Shown: piece after piece, positions 28,133 to 36,683 of the stretch | Position numbering within the stretch: the stretch's first letter is position 1 | Layout of the letters: each line of letters begins with the position of its first letter | Source: an uncultured Mediterraneibacter sp. | Lineage (GTDB): Bacteria; Bacillota; Clostridia; Lachnospirales; Lachnospiraceae | NCBI GenBank assembly: GCA_944377745.1 | Contig: CALWFV010000001.1 | Location: forward strand, 124,001 to 188,000 | DNA: 64,000 bases | Direction of reading: 5' to 3' | The notes under the pieces: generated by a model | What the model saw: the letters and a program-made list of their open reading frames with translations, nothing else | What the model was told of the DNA's origin: nothing | Databases searched by the model: none | Made by a program: the position numbers and the translations under genes

Positions 28133-28657
28133 TCACACGACCTCGATCTGACAGGGCTTCATCGCCTCCAGCGCCTGTGCGTGCTGCTCCGGATTCACCC
28201 CTGCACAGCAGGACGCCGAGACCTTGACCGGCACCTCCGGAAGATATGCCTTCAGAAGAAGGGCGTTGGAGATCACACAGATATCAGTGCAGACGCCGAT
28301 GAGCAGGATCTCCTCAACAGGTTCCTCCCGGTCCAGCTTTCGCACATACTCCCCCAGTTCTACGCTGCCGAATGTTGGCTTATCGATCACCACCGCCTGT
28401 CTTTCATCCAGCGCTTTCTGGATCTCACTCTTGATCTTCCACCCGTCTGTTCCTTTCACACAATGGATGACCGGAAGATGCTTTCCCTCCTGAGTATCCA
28501 TATAGTTCTCCGCGTGGGTGTCCCGTGTCGCCACGATCTTTCCGTCAAATCCCTCTATCGTCTTCACCACATCCGGAACGATGGCGCAGGCTTCCTTCGT
28601 CCCCAGCGCTCCGTCCACGAAATCATTCTGCATGTCTACTACCACTAACACTTTCAT
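28133..28657 (-). CDS. Cysteine hydrolase, nicotinamidase/isochorismatase family
   Basis: Hydrolase of 174 residues. The catalytic triad is visible: Asp8 in VVVDMQNDF, Lys in VIDKPTFGS and Cys in GVCTDICV. The metal-binding-like segment TRDTHAENY fits PncA-type enzymes, so deamidation of nicotinamide to nicotinate is the best guess. It overlaps the glycosylase stop by 4 bp (ATGA), so the two are cotranscribed. Confidence 0.88.
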   Translation of the reverse strand: MKVLVVVDMQNDFVDGALGTKEACAIVPDVVKTIEGFDGKIVATRDTHAENYMDTQEGKHLPVIHCVKGTDGWKIKSEIQKALDERQAVVIDKPTFGSVELGEYVRKLDREEPVEEILLIGVCTDICVISNALLLKAYLPEVPVKVSASCCAGVNPEQHAQALEAMKPCQIEVV

Positions 28658-29472
28658 TGATCTGCTCCTCCTTTCAGGTCATAATAAAAGATGTACTGCT
28701 GCATGATCCCCGCACAGCCTTTGTAACGGTCGAACGGGAAACTGCCTCCATACTGTGAGTCTACCACTTTCTTTATGTGAGTGTCTACCGGAAACGCGTC
28801 AAGCTGGTGCAGGGCAAACAGGCAGATGCAGTCCGCCACCTTGCCTCCCACTCCCGAAAGTTTCATCAGTTTCTCCCTCGCTTCGGGGTATTCCATCCGG
28901 GACAGTCCCGCAAGATCCACCACTCCGGCCGCCGCCATCTGTGCCGTCCCGCAGATATATCTGCTGCGGTATCCCAGCTTCAGTGCCCTCAGTTCCTCCT
29001 CTGTGGCGCGGGCAAGACTTTCCGCACCGGGGAAAGTATAATAGACCTTTCCGGCCGGCGTCTCCCGCTTCTCTCCGTACCGTTCACCCAGAGTACGGAT
29101 CAGGCCTTTGATCCGGGGAATGTTGTTCTGCTGAGAGAGGATGAAGGTAATGATCATCTCCCACACATCCTGCCGCAGGATGCGGATGCCGCTGCCAAAC
29201 TCCGCAGCTCTGCGGAGATAATCGTCTCCCTGATCGATCCGGGACAGATACACGCCGTAATCTGTATCCAGATCAAAATATGTTTTCCAGAAACCCTCGT
29301 ACTCTTCCGCTGAACAGTACAGAATCGTCTTATCCGGCGTCACTTCCAGTTTCAGATAGCGATCCGAAGCGATCACTTCATAGTTTCCGTCCTCTGTCTG
29401 GTCCAGCCGGAAACACTGTCCTGATCCGCAGATCTGCGGAACGGAAAAATATTTGTTGTCAACTGTTATCAT
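28654..29472 (-). CDS. ogg: 8-oxoguanine DNA glycosylase (OGG1 type)
   Basis: Base-excision repair glycosylase/AP lyase of 272 residues. The helix-hairpin-helix LSGVGGKVADCI holds the catalytic Lys and FPVDTHI the catalytic Asp. An OGG1 N-terminal domain (SVPQICGSGQCFRLDQ) precedes. The start is chosen at an ATG behind AGGAG; the frame continues 57 codons upstream across the predicted promoter, which rules those out. Its leader starts with the short hairpin repeat. Confidence 0.93.
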   Translation of the reverse strand: MITVDNKYFSVPQICGSGQCFRLDQTEDGNYEVIASDRYLKLEVTPDKTILYCSAEEYEGFWKTYFDLDTDYGVYLSRIDQGDDYLRRAAEFGSGIRILRQDVWEMIITFILSQQNNIPRIKGLIRTLGERYGEKRETPAGKVYYTFPGAESLARATEEELRALKLGYRSRYICGTAQMAAAGVVDLAGLSRMEYPEAREKLMKLSGVGGKVADCICLFALHQLDAFPVDTHIKKVVDSQYGGSFPFDRYKGCAGIMQQYIFYYDLKGGADQ

Positions 29473-29524
29473 CTTCGTACTCCTGCGGACCCACATGCCG
29501 TCATGATGAAATGAGTCCTCTTTT

Positions 29525-29552
29525 CTAAGCTCGTAAAATACCTCGCCAAGTG
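29525..29552 (-). repeat. Short hairpin repeat, copy 4, at the glycosylase transcript start
   Basis: Minus strand: CACTTGGCGAGG, TATTTTA, CGAGCTTAG. It begins about 6 bp after the -10, as in the proA leader. Confidence 0.65.
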
Positions 29553-29557
29553 TTCCT

Positions 29558-29586
29558 ATTATACCATCGATCCGTCTTTCTGTAAA
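29558..29586 (-). promoter_or_regulatory. Glycosylase operon promoter
   Basis: TTTACA and TATAAT at 17 bp spacing on the minus strand, with a TGG extension before the -10 (TGGTATAAT). Confidence 0.8.
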
Positions 29587-29754
29587 TTTTTTCAGAACCG
29601 CAGTTTTCAACCTGTGGTTGAATTTTTCTTTCAGCTTCAACAACGGGATTATTTCATTTTACCGCAGAATCATGTAATATGAATCTTCGGAAAGCTTTCA
29701 TCCAAAAAACAAAATATCAATATCACAGTTTCTATCATATAAAGGAGATCATCT

Positions 29755-30594
29755 ATGAAAACAGATTTCAGCAGACAGTTACATGAATTCAGAAAATCAG
29801 CCGGGCTGACCCAGGAGCAGCTTGCCGAGAAAGCCGGCGTCAGCTTCCAGGCCGTGTCCAAATGGGAGAACAGCCAGTCCTATCCCGACATTGAACTGCT
29901 CCCTCTGATCGCGTCCGCTCTCCATGCGGACATCGATACCCTTCTGGGCTATCAGCCGGACCGCAGGGACATCACATGGTACGATGAAAAATTCAGTTCC
30001 AGAGAATACTACTGGGGAAATCAGTTCTGGGAAGGAGCCTATGACGTTTTCCGTTTTCTCCCTCCGGTAAAACCTTTACGGCTTCTTGACATGGGGTGCG
30101 GCGAAGGCCAGGCTGCCGTCTTCTTTGCCCGGAACGGTTACCGGGTCTCCGCATTCGACATCTCAGAGAACGGGCTCAGAAAAGGGAAGAACCTGGCACG
30201 GATCAATCAGGTCGCCGTAGACTTTTTCAGAGCGGATCTTCTGAAATACCATCCCGGCAGATCCGCCGGGGAGCTTTTCGATGTGATCTACTGCAGCGGC
30301 GCGCTCCAGTATCTTCCGGCAGACATAAGAGCGGAATTTATTGCTGAAGCCAAGGCTGCGACACAGGTAAACGGGATCCATATCCTGAATGTATTTGTAG
30401 AAAAGCCTTTCCTTGAGACGCCGCCGGACTGGGAAACAGACCGGGAATATTTCTGGGAAACAGGTGAGCTTTTCCGGTACTATCATGACTGGAAGATTGA
30501 AAAGATGGAGGAGCAGATCTTCGACTGCACGAGCAGCGGGGTCCCACACCGGCACTGCATGGACGTGCTGGTCGCCCGGAAGATCACGCAATAA
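29755..30594 (+). CDS. XRE-type HTH fused to a class I SAM methyltransferase
   Basis: The 279 residues join two domains. A Cro/CI helix-turn-helix spans 1-65 (LTQEQLAEKAGVSFQAVSKWENSQSYP). A Rossmann methyltransferase follows, with motif I LLDMGCGEGQA at 110-120, an acidic motif II (FDIS) and YCSGALQYLP. The methyltransferase part is TehB/UbiE-like; the substrate is unknown. It may methylate a small toxic compound while sensing it. It lies divergent from the glycosylase operon, AAAGGAGATC precedes the ATG. Confidence 0.88.
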   Translation: MKTDFSRQLHEFRKSAGLTQEQLAEKAGVSFQAVSKWENSQSYPDIELLPLIASALHADIDTLLGYQPDRRDITWYDEKFSSREYYWGNQFWEGAYDVFRFLPPVKPLRLLDMGCGEGQAAVFFARNGYRVSAFDISENGLRKGKNLARINQVAVDFFRADLLKYHPGRSAGELFDVIYCSGALQYLPADIRAEFIAEAKAATQVNGIHILNVFVEKPFLETPPDWETDREYFWETGELFRYYHDWKIEKMEEQIFDCTSSGVPHRHCMDVLVARKITQ

Positions 30595-30632
30595 TTTTTT
30601 CCGGTTCGCTCTACCCCTCTGCTGAATTTCTG

Positions 30633-30721
30633 GTATAATGATTGCGCAAAGCGCAATCCGGACCGACACCTTCGGTCCGCTCCGCTTCGCGGCACTTCCT
30701 TTTCTGCGCTCGTGGTATAAT
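30633..30721 (+). repeat. Hairpin-rich segment between two TGGTATAAT elements
   Basis: TGGTATAAT occurs at about 30631 and again at 30713. Between them are two perfect hairpins, ATTGCGC-AAA-GCGCAAT (30641-30657) and CGGACCGA-loop-TCGGTCCG (30659-30679). The first promoter would make a structured leader for the LytTR regulator; the second would skip it. No -35 is clear for either. It may be a small repeat insertion. Confidence 0.5.
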
Positions 30722-30755
30722 AGTCCATTGAAAAAAACAACTGAGGTACAGCACT

Positions 30756-31466
30756 ATGATACATATAGCGATCTGCGACGACGAAAAAGACTTTGTACAC
30801 CATCTGACCGGTCTCATCGAACATTATTCGGAAGAGACCGGGACACAGATAAAGATCACACCTTTCTATGACGGCATGGACCTGGTCGAAAAATACGACC
30901 CGTCCATCGACCTGATCTTCCTCGATATCCAGATGAGGCTGCTGGACGGGCTTCACACCGCGGAGCGTCTCCGGCAGATGGATGAAAACGTAGGGCTCAT
31001 CTTCCTGACCACCCTCACCCAGTACGGACTGGAGGGCTATAAATACCAGGCTGCAGATTATATCATAAAACCGCTGAAATATGCCCGGCTGAAGGCAGAA
31101 CTGAACCGTTTTCTCGCACGGAGGAGACGGGATGACGCTCCTTCTGTAGTGATCGCCAATGATACGGGAAAATACAAAGTCCCGCTGAAGTCGATCCGCT
31201 TTGTCGAGACTTTTAACCGGAACCTGATGTTCCACACCGAGCAGGAAAATATCATCAGCTACAAGAGCATGAAAGAGACCGAACGTGAACTGTCGGACAA
31301 AGGATTCGTCCGCTGCCATACAAGTTATCTTGTAAACCTGTTCTATATTAAGGGTGTCAAAAAGCTGGATATCGAACTGATCACCGGGGAACATATCCCT
31401 GTCAGCCAGCCCAGGCGGAAAGAATTTATGGAAAAACTTACAGACTACTGGGGGGATTTGTTATGA
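30756..31466 (+). CDS. LytTR-family response regulator (AgrA/VirR type)
   Basis: Transcription factor of 236 residues. The receiver domain has DDE at 8-10, Asp57 in IFLDIQM and the Lys in YIIKPLKY. The LytTR DNA-binding domain (about 130-230) contains KSIRFVETFNRNL and VRCHTSYLVNLFYI. It overlaps the kinase gene by 4 bp. The 21-bp direct repeat at 32768-32803 ahead of the ABC genes is the likely target. Confidence 0.94.
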   Translation: MIHIAICDDEKDFVHHLTGLIEHYSEETGTQIKITPFYDGMDLVEKYDPSIDLIFLDIQMRLLDGLHTAERLRQMDENVGLIFLTTLTQYGLEGYKYQAADYIIKPLKYARLKAELNRFLARRRRDDAPSVVIANDTGKYKVPLKSIRFVETFNRNLMFHTEQENIISYKSMKETERELSDKGFVRCHTSYLVNLFYIKGVKKLDIELITGEHIPVSQPRRKEFMEKLTDYWGDLL

Positions 31467-32743
31467 TACCGTTTTTCATCTTTCTGAGCTTTCTGTTTGC
31501 ATGGGGATACACCTTTGTTTTTTTCTGGATCATCCGAACCTTTATCCCTCTGCGCAAAAATCTGTTCCTTAAGATCGCCGCCTTCCTTGTGTGCGGCTAT
31601 CTTGCGGACTCCATCATCTACGCTAACGACGCCGGCAGTCTTTTCGGCACGATGGCAGGCTTTTTCATCTATGTCCTGATCTTTTACCGGGGAACGTTTA
31701 TGGAAAAGCTGTCCGTCCTTCTGGTCTTCTATCCGGCGCTCATCGCCGTCAACTATCTGATGCTTGACGTCGGGGGCAGGCTTTTTAAAGTTGCGACAGG
31801 TTCCACATTTGAAGAAATGCTGAACTCGCCGGAACTGATGCTGGTCAGCACCGCGATCCACACCTTCTCCGTATTCCTGCGCCTGCTCTTCTGGACCGGG
31901 GCGTGGCTGATCCTGAAGAGATTTCTCTCAAAAATTTCCTCCCACCTGACGCTCCGGATGTGGCTGATCGTGGACATGCTGATCCTGGCGTCCTTTGTCG
32001 CCATCTTCACGATCCTCTACTTCATGCTGGAGGACACGCTGATCGCATACCCGATCTGCGGCGCGTCCATCTTCTCCAGCTTCGGCTGCATGTACCTTGC
32101 CGCCTACATCTGCGATTCCATGCAGACTGCGTACCGGGCGCAGGAGCTTCAGATGCAGAAGGATTATTACAGAGACCGCATTCGTGACGAAGAGCGGGTG
32201 CGACGGATCTATCATGATATGAAGAACCATCTTCTGATCCTGGAGAGCCAGCCGGGAACGGATGAAACAAAGAGGGCTGCGCAGGAACTTCAGGAACAGA
32301 TCTCGGATTACGAAAACTATGTGCATACCGGAAACGAATTTTTGGACATCATCATCCGTGACAAATCAGCGAAAGCCAGAGAAAAACATATTGACTTCAC
32401 CGCCGTGATCCATTTTGAAAACGGAGATTTCATGGAGCCGCTGGATATCAGCACGATCTTCGGAAACGCCATTGACAACGCCATCGAGGCCAGTGAGAAG
32501 CTGCCGGAAGACCGCCGTCTGATCACGGTGAAAGCGGCGAAGATCCGGGACATGCTGATGATCACCGCAGAGAACAACATGCAGGAAGATCATGGGATTC
32601 CGAAAGGGACAACGAAGGAAGACCGTTTCCTGCACGGTTTCGGCATCCCGAACATCAGGAAGGCGGCGGAAAAATATGACGGGCAGTGCAGTGTCAGCGC
32701 GGGCGGCGGCGTGTTCCGGCTGAAAGTGCTGATCCCGGTCTGA
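31463..32743 (+). CDS. GHKL sensor histidine kinase (AgrC type)
   Basis: Membrane kinase of 426 residues. About six predicted helices fill residues 5-225, a coiled region follows, then the phosphoacceptor His251 in IYHDMKNHLLIL. The ATPase domain has the N-box NAIDNAIEASEK and the G-motif LHGFGIPNIRKA. The membrane-embedded sensor of this type often detects peptides. It pairs with the regulator in front; the transporter genes follow after a promoter. Confidence 0.93.
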   Translation: MIPFFIFLSFLFAWGYTFVFFWIIRTFIPLRKNLFLKIAAFLVCGYLADSIIYANDAGSLFGTMAGFFIYVLIFYRGTFMEKLSVLLVFYPALIAVNYLMLDVGGRLFKVATGSTFEEMLNSPELMLVSTAIHTFSVFLRLLFWTGAWLILKRFLSKISSHLTLRMWLIVDMLILASFVAIFTILYFMLEDTLIAYPICGASIFSSFGCMYLAAYICDSMQTAYRAQELQMQKDYYRDRIRDEERVRRIYHDMKNHLLILESQPGTDETKRAAQELQEQISDYENYVHTGNEFLDIIIRDKSAKAREKHIDFTAVIHFENGDFMEPLDISTIFGNAIDNAIEASEKLPEDRRLITVKAAKIRDMLMITAENNMQEDHGIPKGTTKEDRFLHGFGIPNIRKAAEKYDGQCSVSAGGGVFRLKVLIPV

Positions 32744-32767
32744 TCAGTTTAAAGTCCCGTCTGTTTT

Positions 32768-32803
32768 TTAGTTTTTTCATCCTGGATGTTAGTTTACGCA
32801 TCC
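32768..32803 (+). promoter_or_regulatory. LytTR-type direct repeat, 21-bp period
   Basis: TTAGTTTTTTCATCC (32768-32782) repeats as TTAGTTTACGCATCC (32789-32803), offset exactly 21 bp, two helical turns. The second copy ends 4 bp before the -35. AgrA-like LytTR proteins bind pairs of 9-bp direct repeats separated by 12 bp, the same 21-bp spacing. Confidence 0.75.
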
Positions 32804-32807
32804 TTTA

Positions 32808-32835
32808 TTGTAACTTTTCTCCTCTCCGCTACAAT
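32808..32835 (+). promoter_or_regulatory. ABC cassette promoter 1
   Basis: TTGTAA and TACAAT with 16 bp spacing, 41 bp before the ATPase start. The short spacer fits an activated promoter. Confidence 0.65.
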
Positions 32836-32875
32836 GAGCTCATATTCAATAACTTGTAAAGAGAGGACTGAGAAT

Positions 32876-33541
32876 ATGAGTATCTTAAGAACATCACATC
32901 TCACAAAACAGTACGGCAGCGAGCCGAACATTGTCCGGGCTCTGGACAACGTAAACATTTCCATAGAACAGGGCGAGTTTGTCGCGATCATCGGCACATC
33001 CGGAAGCGGCAAATCCACTCTGCTCAACATGCTGGGCGGCCTGGACCGCCCCACATCCGGCAGTGTCAAAGTAGACAAGTATGAACTGGGCAAGTTAAAG
33101 GACGAAGACCTGACCGTGTTCCGCCGCCAGAAGATCGGATTCATCTTTCAGAACTACAACCTGATCCCCATCCTCAACGTATATGAAAATATCGTCATGC
33201 CGATCCAGCTTGACGGGAAGAAACCGGACCGGAAATTCATCAAAGAGATCGTGTCCCTTCTCGGGCTGGAAAAGAAACTCTACAATATGCCCAACACCCT
33301 TTCCGGAGGACAGCAGCAGCGTGTCGCCATCGCCCGCACCCTTGCCAGCAAACCGGCCATCATCCTGGCGGATGAGCCCACTGGGAACCTGGACAGCAAG
33401 ACCAGCGACGAGGTCATCGACCTGCTGAAAAAGACCAGCCGGAAATACAGCCAGACCATCGTCATGATCACCCACAACCCCGAGATCGCAGAGCAGGCAG
33501 ACCGCACCATCCGCATCGAAGACGGACGGATCGCAGAGTAA
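32876..33541 (+). CDS. ABC transporter ATP-binding protein (MacB/BceA type)
   Basis: The 221 residues carry Walker A GTSGSGKST, Q-loop FQNYNLIP, signature LSGGQQQRVAIAR, Walker B IILADEPTGNLDS and the switch His MITHNPEIA. This is the subfamily that works with FtsX-type permeases such as MacB, LolD and BceA, often for peptide antibiotic resistance. The ATG follows GAGAGGACT; the open frame reaches further upstream across the promoter. The permease starts 12 bp later. Confidence 0.93.
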   Translation: MSILRTSHLTKQYGSEPNIVRALDNVNISIEQGEFVAIIGTSGSGKSTLLNMLGGLDRPTSGSVKVDKYELGKLKDEDLTVFRRQKIGFIFQNYNLIPILNVYENIVMPIQLDGKKPDRKFIKEIVSLLGLEKKLYNMPNTLSGGQQQRVAIARTLASKPAIILADEPTGNLDSKTSDEVIDLLKKTSRKYSQTIVMITHNPEIAEQADRTIRIEDGRIAE

Positions 33542-33553
33542 GGGGGTGGCGTC

Positions 33554-36100
33554 ATGATACGGACACTGATAAACCGAAGTTTTCTCTCTAATAAACTGCG
33601 CAACCTGATCGCCATTTTCGCGATCGCGCTGACTACCATGATGTTTACCTCCCTCTTCGTCCTGTCCCAGAGCATGGTGAAGAACCTGCAGGATATGAAT
33701 TTTCAGACAGCCGGCTATGACAGCCATCTCACCTTCAGTTCCCTGACCGATGAGGACATGGACGCCATTGTCTCTCAGGATGCCGTCCGGGACTGGGGCA
33801 GGAGCATTGTCATCGGTGTCGCGGAAAATGAAGAACTGACCGGACGGCAGGTTGAGATCCGCTATGGCGATGAAAATTTTGCCAGATCCTGCTTCTCTCT
33901 TCCCACCACCGGAACTCTTCCCCAGACAGAAGATGAGATCGCGCTGGATACCATCACGCTGGATAAGATGGGACTGCCCCATGAGCTGGGGCAGGAGATC
34001 ACGCTGCAGTGGCGGAAGGACTTAAACAGCGACGAGTATACCACTTCTCATTTCACCCTGTGCGGTTACTGGGAGGGGAACTCTGCCGCTATGGCGAGCA
34101 TGGCATGGGTCTCGGACGCCTTTGTCCAGGCAGAGTGTGCCGGCATTGATCAGGCCGCCCAGCGGGACAACGGACAGGTCTTCGGCACCGGCATGCTCCA
34201 TGTAAACCTGAGGTCCGACCGGGACCTGGCGGGATCGGCGGAACAGATTCTTTCCGATACCGGACTCTCCGGCGTCGCATCCTACGGCACAAACATGGCC
34301 TATGACTCCTCGTCAAACCAGAATATCATCCGTGAGGTGCTTCCCATGATGATCTGCATGATCCTGGTGTTCCTCAGCGGATACCTGATCATCTATAACA
34401 TTTTCCAGATCTCCGTGGCAGGAGACATCCGCTTCTACGGAAGGCTCAAGACTCTCGGAACATCCCGGCGTCAGATCAAAAAGATCGTCTACGGACAGGC
34501 ACGCCGCCTCTGCCTGATCGGGATTCCCATCGGGCTTCTGGCGGGATACCTTGCAGGCGTGGTACTTGTTCCCTTCCTGATCACCGGAACGGGAGCAGAC
34601 GCGAAGGCGTCAGTCAATCCGCTGATCTTCATAGGCTCCGCTCTGTTCGCCTTCCTGACTGTACTCATCTCCTGCTTAAAGCCGGCGCGGATCGCGGGGA
34701 AAGTCTCTCCCATCGAAGCGCTGCGTTACACGGATACCGGAACGCAGAGCAGACGTAAGATCAAAAAGAGCACCGGCGGCGCCATCATTCCGAAAATGGC
34801 GCTCTCAAACCTGGGCAGGAACAAGAAGCGCACCTTTACCGTGATCTGTTCCCTCACCCTGGGGCTGGTCCTTCTGACCTGCATCAACGCGAAAAACGCA
34901 AGCTTTGACATTGACAAATATATGAGTGACACGGTGATCAGCGATTTTGAGGTAAAAGACAGCTCCATTGCCTCCAACTTCAGCACCTACGATCCCCGTG
35001 GAACCACCATCTCCGATCAGCTTGTCAGCCAGATCCGGGGGCTGGACGGTCTGGAGGATACCGGACGGCTCTATTCTCAGATGTTCACTCACAGGCTGGG
35101 AGAGTCCGCCCTGGAGAACATCCGGGCTTACTACAATGCAGACGACCGTCTTCCCTATATCGAACAGATGGATCCCGGCCTTGCAGAGGCTTACCATGCG
35201 GCCATGGACAGCGGGGAATGTACTGCCATCCTCTACGGAACGGACGGTCTGGTACTGGATACCTTCGCCTCCCAGGGGTACATGATCGACGGAACCTTTG
35301 ACAAGGAACGTTTTCTCTCCGGCGATTATGTGCTCGCAGAAGCCTCATCCGGTGCGGAATACGGCGACACTGAGACGCAGCCCACCTACGCTGTGGGCGA
35401 CCGGGTAGAACTGGGCGGGAAGGAATACGAGGTTATGGGCATCGTGAAAAACATCCGCTCCATCACAGAGGGCGTCAGCAGTTCCACCGCTTCCTTCGCC
35501 TCTTTCTATCTCCCGGCCGACACCTTCCGTGAGATGTATCCGGACAACACGCTGCGCAAACTGTTTTTCAACGTAACTGAGGAGGATCAGGCAGCAGCGG
35601 AGAATATGCTGAAGGATTATCAGCAGAATGTGGACAGAACACTGACCTATACTTCAAAGAACACGCTCATCGAGCACTATGAGGAACAGACCCGTGCAAA
35701 TACAGTGACTGCATTTTCGATCAGTATCATCATCGCCCTGGTGGGGATCCTGAACTTCATTAATTCCATGATGACCGCCATCGTATCCCGGCAGAAAGAG
35801 TTCGCCATGATCCAGAGCGTGGGCATGACAAAACGGCAGCTCCGCACCATGCTCATCGACGAAGGTCTGTACTATGCTGGAGCCACCCTGGTCGCGTCCT
35901 ATGTGATCGGCGCCATCGCTGTCGGCGTGGGTGTCCGCATGATGGTGGCAGGCGACTGGACGTCCACCTTCCACTTTACCCTGACGCCGCTTCTGATCTG
36001 CACTCCGGTCCTGATCGCATTTGCGGTGCTGATCCCCTATATCTGCTTTAAGAACCTGGAGAAGCAGAGCATCGTGGAACGGCTGAGAGCGGTGGATTAA
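33554..36100 (+). CDS. FtsX-type ABC permease (MacB/BceB-like)
   Basis: Membrane subunit of 848 residues. After an N-terminal helix (about 15-38) comes an external domain of about 220 residues and a set of helices at about 260-400 with the first FtsX domain (YGRLKTLGTSRRQIKK). A second copy of this plan follows: a helix near 430, a larger external domain (450-710) and three helices (720-845) with FAMIQSVGMTKRQLR. This two-FtsX layout is typical of peptide or lantibiotic resistance permeases. The substrate is unknown; LytTR control of the operon is inferred. Confidence 0.92.
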   Translation: MIRTLINRSFLSNKLRNLIAIFAIALTTMMFTSLFVLSQSMVKNLQDMNFQTAGYDSHLTFSSLTDEDMDAIVSQDAVRDWGRSIVIGVAENEELTGRQVEIRYGDENFARSCFSLPTTGTLPQTEDEIALDTITLDKMGLPHELGQEITLQWRKDLNSDEYTTSHFTLCGYWEGNSAAMASMAWVSDAFVQAECAGIDQAAQRDNGQVFGTGMLHVNLRSDRDLAGSAEQILSDTGLSGVASYGTNMAYDSSSNQNIIREVLPMMICMILVFLSGYLIIYNIFQISVAGDIRFYGRLKTLGTSRRQIKKIVYGQARRLCLIGIPIGLLAGYLAGVVLVPFLITGTGADAKASVNPLIFIGSALFAFLTVLISCLKPARIAGKVSPIEALRYTDTGTQSRRKIKKSTGGAIIPKMALSNLGRNKKRTFTVICSLTLGLVLLTCINAKNASFDIDKYMSDTVISDFEVKDSSIASNFSTYDPRGTTISDQLVSQIRGLDGLEDTGRLYSQMFTHRLGESALENIRAYYNADDRLPYIEQMDPGLAEAYHAAMDSGECTAILYGTDGLVLDTFASQGYMIDGTFDKERFLSGDYVLAEASSGAEYGDTETQPTYAVGDRVELGGKEYEVMGIVKNIRSITEGVSSSTASFASFYLPADTFREMYPDNTLRKLFFNVTEEDQAAAENMLKDYQQNVDRTLTYTSKNTLIEHYEEQTRANTVTAFSISIIIALVGILNFINSMMTAIVSRQKEFAMIQSVGMTKRQLRTMLIDEGLYYAGATLVASYVIGAIAVGVGVRMMVAGDWTSTFHFTLTPLLICTPVLIAFAVLIPYICFKNLEKQSIVERLRAVD

Positions 36101-36142
36101 GGCAGGAAGGAGGCAGGAATACTCTTCTCAACAAAATATAAC

Positions 36143-36193
36143 AAAAGCTCCTTCCGGGGGATCGTTTCAGATCCGTATCCGGAAGGAGCTTTC
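36143..36193 (+). terminator. Terminator after ABC cassette 1
   Basis: AAAGCTCCTTCCGG pairs with CCGGAAGGAGCTTT with a 21-nt loop. The T-run is short, so strength is uncertain. Confidence 0.7.
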
Positions 36194-36242
36194 TCATGTT
36201 ATCACGGTCTGTTGCGGTTGTAAAGCGGCTGCTCCGCTCTAC

Positions 36243-36680
36243 TCAACCCGCACAGTTTCTCAGGCGGATCTCCGTCTTCACCCCGTCCGTGACCACATCC
36301 AGCTCATATAGATTTGCTCTTGACAACAGCAGGTTATCCGTATTTTTTCCTGCGATCAGATACTGATTTTTCTTATCAAAAGCGATAAACCGTCTTATCT
36401 CATCGGTAAGAAGAAGGTCAGCATCGTCGATCACAATCAGTTTCCGCTCTGTGCTCCGTATCCTCTGCCGTATATCCATTCCATTCCTCTTATCCTCTGC
36501 GCAGATGCAGAAAAGCCTCCGATCTTTCCGCGCCGCTTCCCTGATCATATCAAAAATAAGAGACTTCGCGCTTCCGGCGCGTTCCATCAGAAAGATGAGA
36601 TTCGCTCTGAACTCAAGTTCCGCCCGGCAGGATCCCCGGGTCAGTTCCATCCTGTCCATGATTTCCGGTCTGCTGTACAT
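36243..36680 (-). CDS. Degenerate P-loop protein, function unknown
   Basis: The 145 residues keep a Walker A-like LIFLMERAGSAKSL at about 28-41, which lacks the normal GxxxxGK pattern (ERAGSAKS), and a Walker B KLIVIDDADLLL at about 80-91. Nucleotide binding is thus uncertain. The residues after, DEIRRFIAFDKKNQYLIAG, look like an AAA-type sensor strand. It starts 3 bp after the CcdA-TlpA stop and is probably cotranscribed. No confident family. Confidence 0.65.
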   Translation of the reverse strand: MYSRPEIMDRMELTRGSCRAELEFRANLIFLMERAGSAKSLIFDMIREAARKDRRLFCICAEDKRNGMDIRQRIRSTERKLIVIDDADLLLTDEIRRFIAFDKKNQYLIAGKNTDNLLLSRANLYELDVVTDGVKTEIRLRNCAG

Positions 36681-36683
36681 GTT

